DNA of 49,833 nucleotides from Candolleomyces eurysporus. Its lineage: Eukaryota > Basidiomycota > Agaricomycetes > Agaricales > Psathyrellaceae. The DNA is taken from contig JANBPK010001512.1 of the NCBI GenBank assembly GCA_027579435.1, positions 1-49,833 on the forward strand, written 5' to 3'. The notes beneath the pieces were generated by a model. That model was not told the origin of the DNA, ran no database searches, and saw nothing but the letters and a program-made list of their open reading frames with translations. Each line of letters begins with the position of its first letter. The first letter of the stretch is position 1. This document shows positions 45,501 through 49,833 of this stretch, one piece after another. The position numbers were made by a program, and so were the translations under genes.

Positions 45501-46285
45501 ATCGACACCAGGAACTGCATCTTCCACCGCCGGCAGTTTGTTCGAAAGCATCACTGGAGAACGTTTAGTGAAGGACCGCGGTGCATAATGAAATTGAAAA
45601 AAAACACTTGGAGAATCCCGCCATATCCAACGCACGTCTTCCGGGTTCCAATGCTGCCTGCCCCGATTAGAGCTGCAGATAGCCGTCAGTTGTGGACCAA
45701 GGAAGATCCATATGTATGCACTCACCGAGATAAAGGGCGATGTAGTTGAGCTTTAGCGTTTCAATGTCATTGGGAGCCTGAACCTTCACGAGCAAGCTCG
45801 GTGCATTCCGGATCGTTCAGCTGAGTCTCGACGAGCTGGGCAAAGGGTCGATTTCCCCAGGCTTTGGGTCATCAAGCTGGCATGAGACGCGGTATAGGCT
45901 CTGCTCAGGGCGGGTATTGTAAGTACAAGCATCCAGAAAAACGGCGTTGCAAGACCTACGGTTTGGTTCTTGCTCGGGATACTGAGGTGCGCTTGGTCCT
46001 TTGGATGCCCTCGAAATCCCGTGCACAATTAGACTGAACGGATTGACAATTTCTACGCACAGCGTGGAGATCTGGGTGGAGGTGCTTTGCATGTGAAGCA
46101 ACAGCTTGGTCGCTCACTGGAGACGCGTGGCAAGCAGCAGTACTTAATCCCCATTTGGGCGTGGGAGGTCGCTCATGGGAAACAGTCAAACACAAGGCTG
46201 CAAATTGAAATGCTACTAGATAAAAGACGAAGACATGAAGGAAGACGAGGTAGAAAGGCATGGAAAATGCATAGTAGATACACGA
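42554..46285. other. 3.7 kb mostly unassigned
   Basis: The left end is the promoter of the large low-complexity gene. No exon chain with a recognised domain was found. Small items considered: a plus-strand frame at 44066-44269 containing DLPPEILASI (F-box-like, too short); a minus-strand 720 nt open frame at 45006-45725 (listed separately); and a spliced minus-strand candidate 46261-46118 plus 46071-45817 with a hydrophobic N-terminus (MPFYLVFLHVFVFYLVAFQF), whose ATG lies only 25 nt after the upstream stop, making a separate promoter unlikely. The area may contain decayed genes. Confidence 0.4.
45006..45725 (-). CDS. Possible hypothetical protein or exon
   Basis: An uninterrupted 239-codon frame, longer than expected by chance in this base composition. 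It starts at GTG, so a true start would need an upstream exon. Part of the translation looks protein-like (HWNPEDVRWIWRDSPSVFF, RHFVIANPDFKSTKETPQI), but overlapping frames offer rival splice models, for example LKLNYIALYL joined to an ALIGAGSIGTRKTC segment. No domain recognised. Low confidence. Confidence 0.22.
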   Translation of the reverse strand: MSAYIWIFLGPQLTAICSSNRGRQHWNPEDVRWIWRDSPSVFFQFHYAPRSFTKRSPVMLSNKLPAVEDAVPGVDSPHSRPMPFCQRIRRPQRPSSIPRHFVIANPDFKSTKETPQISPSSPRLLIFLPNAFSLHARIPCLSPPSSRLAGCFVNHSSFSLVWPYPFFICCLAFLPQSLGPISIVGAHIHVRISPRFEDPCRRHGECFQPLVSTVDAHYSSLGIFQPLGSQLAREIFHCE

Positions 46286-48358
46286 TCAAGCCGAAGGTAA
46301 AAATGCTTGCCAGTCAGATGGAAGGTCGGACGGAAGGTCGAATGGAAGGCCAGATGGAAGGTCGGATGGGAGGTTGGATAGAGTGCTAAAATCTGTCCAC
46401 CACTGTTCCAGAAGCAGGAGGTCATCCCCCAGTCGGATGGGACCTCCAGGTATCCCTGGCCACTTAACCTCTGAGTTCCGCGTCACAGGGTAGGTGACCT
46501 TCCCACCCTCTCCACTCCAATCGAAGTCGACGATTTTGAGGCTGACCGCGCCTTGCTCGAGCAAATCGTTGTCAATCATGACATTATTGGACCGCAGGTC
46601 GCCATGAACGTAGCCCTGCTGCTGTAGGATAGCCGCAATATTCTTCAGGGCACTATAAACATCGGGTGCCTGCCTGTGAAAGTAGTCCTTCAGGAAAACT
46701 GTGTTGAGCTGAACCCAATGAGACGGAAGGTGTTCCATGATGTAGGCGCTGGGAGCACCCTCCAGGTATGAAATGCCGTACAGCTTGGGCGCCAGCTTTC
46801 TCTCGGCTAAAAATTGGTGGACCTCCGTCCCATAGTGCGTCTTCACCATTTTGATTATGACCGAGAGCTGGTCGGCACCCTGTTCAAGGGTCCCAAGAAA
46901 AATGGGGCTGCCTCTGAAGGCTCCAAGCACCTCACCTGGAGTCAACGGCTGCTGAAAGCAGAGCTCTCCCTCAGCCGTTGAGCTAAAAGGAGTCCATGTT
47001 TGGTAAAGTCGTGGGGTAGACGGAGGGAATTTCGGAGGATCCCAGAACTGATCTCTGAAAAAGAGCTTAACACCTTCTCAACAGCAAAAATGACAGCCTT
47101 TCTTACGCTAGAAGATCATCGACCCCTTGTTTGAGAGCCGTTAACAGGACAGCAAGTCTCCGCTCTCTACGCCCAGTGTGGTCTATGAGCATGAAGACAG
47201 GATCTGCCAGAGGTTCAACATGAACCTTTGAGCCGTCATAAAACCCGCCACAAATGCTCAGCCACGGTCCTAACAAATGAAGGGTAAACAACCATTAAGA
47301 TCAAAGAGAGTGATGGTCTGCATACCTACGACGCATACTAAAAACATTGGAGCGCCTGCGGCGAGAAACCTGGCATAGCCATGGCATCCTATGTCGGCTT
47401 TATCCTTCACCTGCCGGATGTGAATGCGGTAGTTGCCGACATTCTGCATGTACGGGTCCGAATCAGCTGAGGAGGGCTCATTCTTCAGCTCGACGAAAAT
47501 GCCCGTTTGGGTATTTGCTACCATCGCCATGTCAGCCCGGCCGGAGCATTCACCACCTGCGGTACCTAAAATGGGATGTTCCGTAGTCCAGAAGTCTGGC
47601 GGAAAAACGACAAGGGCTTGGATGAAGGCCTCGCGGCGAGCTGACTCTGACTCGTAGGCGCCGCCCATGGTCTCACAAAGCAGGGCGGCAGATAGTTCGG
47701 CCTCGGGGGTTGTTGCTGGATTGTGGCTTTCGGTGTGTTTCTGAAATACGTGAAACACTTTGTGGAGGGTGCACAGGGGAAGGCCGGCGTGGCTCGGTGG
47801 GCGAAGGCAGAGGGTCGGTTCTCCTTGTGTCTGCCGTGCCGGCCATACCGACCTCTTGCCGAACGAGGAGGGCGGCGGCTCCAGGAATTTGTGGATTTCA
47901 TGCCACCGAACGCGGAGTTTTGCCATAAAAGCTACCAGACAAAGGGTTTGCCCTGTGGCCCAAGGCTTGTCAACAAAATGCGTCTCGGAAATTTGGAAAA
48001 GTGCATACCTGATAAAAGCCTCGGCGGAAGGTATGGAATCCGCCCGATAATCGCCTCAGCCTTGTCATAGGACATAGCGAGTTGCTGAGCTGGGTCCAGA
48101 CGTGTAAAGGCAACCCACTCCTTGAGAAGCTCCTGATCTTCCGTTGCTAGTCCTTCCTCAAGCCCAGTGCTATACTGGATGATTTTTGCTGAGTCCTTTT
48201 TTTATCTGTTCCAGGTAGGTTTGAAGGGTGTCTTCGCGCGCTTTCTTCTTTGGAGAAGAGGGGGTGCCCGTCTCAGCAGGTGCGCTGCGTTTATTGGGGC
48301 GCACGTTGGCAGGGGTTGAGGGTTCAGAAGAGGAGGAAGTCTCCAACGGGGAATCCAT
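46286..48358 (-). CDS. PD-(D/E)XK nuclease-like plus protein-kinase-like protein (Crinkler-RHS type), frame broken at a T7 run
   Basis: Exons 48358-48009, 47931-47326, 47269-47107 and 47054-46286; about 628 aa if one base of the seven-T run at 48197-48203 is extra. Residues 1-40 hold a likely nuclear signal (PNKRSAP, then SPKKKARED). Exon 2 carries GRADMAMVANTQTGIFVELK, the D-x(n)-ExK core of a restriction-endonuclease-like fold. Exon 4 is a kinase-like domain: VIIKMV (Lys), EVHQFLAE (Glu), YVHGDLRSNNVMI (catalytic loop) and IVDFDWSG (metal-binding, DFD for DFG). This nuclease-kinase pairing is known for the CR (Crinkler-RHS-type) effector proteins of many fungi and oomycetes. Role here is unproven: inter-organism effector, self/non-self conflict or element-derived. 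The frame break is probably a homopolymer consensus error, since both sides read well. Confidence 0.78.
46312..46378 (-). repeat. 12 nt tandem repeat inside the kinase C-terminus
   Basis: Five to six diverged copies of a 12 nt unit (plus strand GGAAGGTCGGAT-like) encode the tetrapeptides LPSD, LPSG, LPFD, LPSD, LPSD near the protein end. The period keeps frame, so copy number can vary without breaking the gene. Confidence 0.8.
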
Positions 48359-48929
48359 GTCCGAGGAGGAAAGATCTGATTGAGGAAAGGGTTGCGTTAG
48401 AGCACCTGAGGGGGAGGAGTTGAAGGGTGTTCGTGCACCTTGCGTCACTTTTAGAATGCGGCTCAGCGGCCCGGACTGGTCCTAGCACAATAGGCCTACG
48501 CCTACCCGAAACTCCGATCGATATGCAGGGAGGAAGTTCCGAGAATGACCGGGTAGCGAAAAGCCGCATGGCTGCCGTGCGGATTCGTCTAGTGCGCAGG
48601 TGCTGAGTCTGCATCAGTCTGCACCTGCGCGTTACTGCTCAAGTAGCAAAACTGCACGTGATTGCGGATTTGTTGCCACCGAAAGGCGTTTTGATGGCAT
48701 TTTGCTATACACTCCCACTAAGAGGCCTGCAAGCAAGAAAAAAGGACGCGTCTGAGCTTCAACCCTGGAGACGACTGCGGACGATTGACTGCCAGCTGAG
48801 CTTCTTGGGGTCTTTTCTTCTGCAAGGGGTGCAGGGCGTGCGGTAAGTTTAGCCTACCCCCTCAACCTTTCCAACGCTGGCCGAACGCAGCTGTTGGAGG
48901 AGCTGTGCAGCGACCCTGACGTTTGCAGA
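48359..48929. promoter_or_regulatory. Divergent region upstream of the nuclease-kinase gene
   Basis: Frame of the kinase gene continues upstream without an ATG to a stop near 48483, supporting Met at 48358. A short plus-strand open frame at 48658-48846 may be an upstream exon of the next ORF, but phases do not join convincingly. Confidence 0.35.
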
Positions 48930-49153
48930 ATGGTGCCGTTTGCTGACCGTAAGCCGTGTGCTTCGAGACATTCGGTCGATTGCTGACGCCTTTTCCAGCT
49001 TCTTTCAAGACGCGGTCTCCCGAAGTCTACGAAGAGATCGATGAGAAGCTTGAGAAGCTTGAAAACAGGTATGCGGCGTTGAAGGAGGAAGTAGGCACCA
49101 ACCTTGGTTTCAAACCCTCCGATCCTGACGGTAGAAGGCCCCCTGCTCCATAG
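48930..49153 (+). CDS. Small coiled-coil hypothetical protein, or 3' exons of a longer gene
   Basis: Exons 48930-48948 and 48999-49153 give 57 aa across a well-formed 50 nt intron (gtaagc donor, ctgac branch-like site, ttccag acceptor). Translation: MVPFADP joined to SFKTRSPEVYEEIDEKLEKL and more heptads, ending PSDPDGRRPPAP. The frame is open upstream of the ATG (LLEELCSDPDVCR), so the real gene may begin earlier; I could not find a consistent upstream exon. No family recognised. Confidence 0.45.
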
Positions 49154-49833
49154 GGTGCAAACGAAAATGCCTCTGGCGCTGAAAGCCGGATCACGTGACC
49201 CGGCGACGGCCTACCTCTCGTTTTCTTGCAAGAGCCGCATACTCTACACCTTGTACACATTCAGCATTTTGAAAAAACACAGGACTCTTTTGCGTATAGT
49301 TTGTTTATGATTTTCCTGCCCTTCCGCGTTCTGGTGCGTTTCCACCGCTGTAAAGTGAAGGTAGCTTTCTCGCAGTAATCCATGGCCCTCAGTTTATGCA
49401 GTCAAAAATATACAATTCTGGATAGCAAGACGGCGTAGCAGGATGGGTTTGAGAAATGCAACAAGAGGTGGAAGACCAGTGTATCAATTGCACCGACAGC
49501 AGCAAGAAGGCAGTCAGAGAAAGTCCAATAAAAAAAAATGCAGAGAAAGGCTGCGAGAACAGCACCAAGAGTGAAGAGGGGTACAACGAAGAGCAAGGAA
49601 TAGTTCGGCAAAAATAATCAAGAATCGAGTAGAACAGGTTGAGAGGAAGGCGTCAAGAAAATGAAAATGGAAATGAAAAGGGACAGGCCCGAAGGAAGAG
49701 AGCAAGGAATGAACGCAAGCGAGGCGAAGGGGTCGAGAGAAAGGCGACGAAAGGTCCACTGATTGGGCAAGAAAAGGGGCCGTAAGGGTATAGAAATGCA
49801 CAGGCGTGGATCGACGTTGAAAAGCGGTGCAAA
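49154..49833. other. Right end of window, no certain gene
   Basis: A minus-strand ATG frame at 49402-49611 encodes a 69-residue, strongly hydrophobic peptide (LLFVVPLFTLGAVLAAFLCI), which could be a small membrane protein, but pyrimidine-rich DNA yields such peptides by chance. Nothing else seen. Confidence 0.3.

Noticed and set aside
45817..46261. Separate minus-strand gene with hydrophobic start
   Set aside because: Splicing is possible, but its ATG lies 25 nt after the kinase stop on the same strand and no family is recognised.
1..49833. tRNA, rRNA, CRISPR arrays, transposase or reverse transcriptase genes
   Set aside because: Looked for and not seen; the repeated elements here are gene duplicates and short satellites.

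Overview
The window looks like nuclear DNA of a filamentous basidiomycete, most likely an agaricomycete. Genes are dense, on both strands, and cut by many 40-80 nt GT-AG introns. The gene content also fits: a NACHT-type STAND NTPase, an F-box/LRR protein, a nuclease-kinase (Crinkler-RHS-like) gene and very Pro/Ser-rich proteins. I cannot name a genus. Single N characters mostly sit beside homopolymers, and deleting one often restores a frame, so several apparent breaks are probably consensus errors.

Layout: <1-2111 (-) NACHT NTPase, cut by the window edge; 2.1-4.5 kb no recognisable gene, purine-rich repeats; 4463-5402 (-) coiled-coil gene CC1; 6500-8121 (+) F-box/LRR protein; 8640-9700 (-) CC2; 10284-11517 (-) CC3; 11744-14178 (-) NHX-type Na+/H+ exchanger; 14972-18329 (+) three tandem small BRI3-like proteins; 18653-19035 (-) small His/Cys-rich protein; 20152-22320 CC4, 23021-24457 CC5, 25169-26531 A1, 26908-28208 A2, 28648-29751 B1, 30228-31528 A3, 31943-33029 B2 and 34267-35472 C1 (all +, coiled-coil family); 36113-37817 (-) multi-pass membrane protein; 38520-42553 (-) large disordered protein with conserved blocks; 42.6-46.3 kb mostly unassigned; 46286-48358 (-) nuclease-kinase; 48930-49153 (+) small coiled-coil ORF.

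The main finding is the coiled-coil family: eleven genes in about 31 kb. Nine start with a 22-25 nt first exon and a phase-1 intron, followed by one hydrophobic segment and a long coiled coil. The rod is built on a seven-heptad (49-residue) repeat anchored by a KDLHIxSL-like motif, and most members end with an AELxDKLSEC(H/Y)xQLxAS-like block. The three left copies are all on - and the eight right copies all on +, facing away from a centre that holds the exchanger and the BRI3-like triplet. Right-hand genes A2-B1 and A3-B2 are a duplicated two-gene unit. I know of no named family with this design. A membrane-anchored scaffold, possibly binding dynein light chain through conserved VQTD/VQTE motifs, is inference only.
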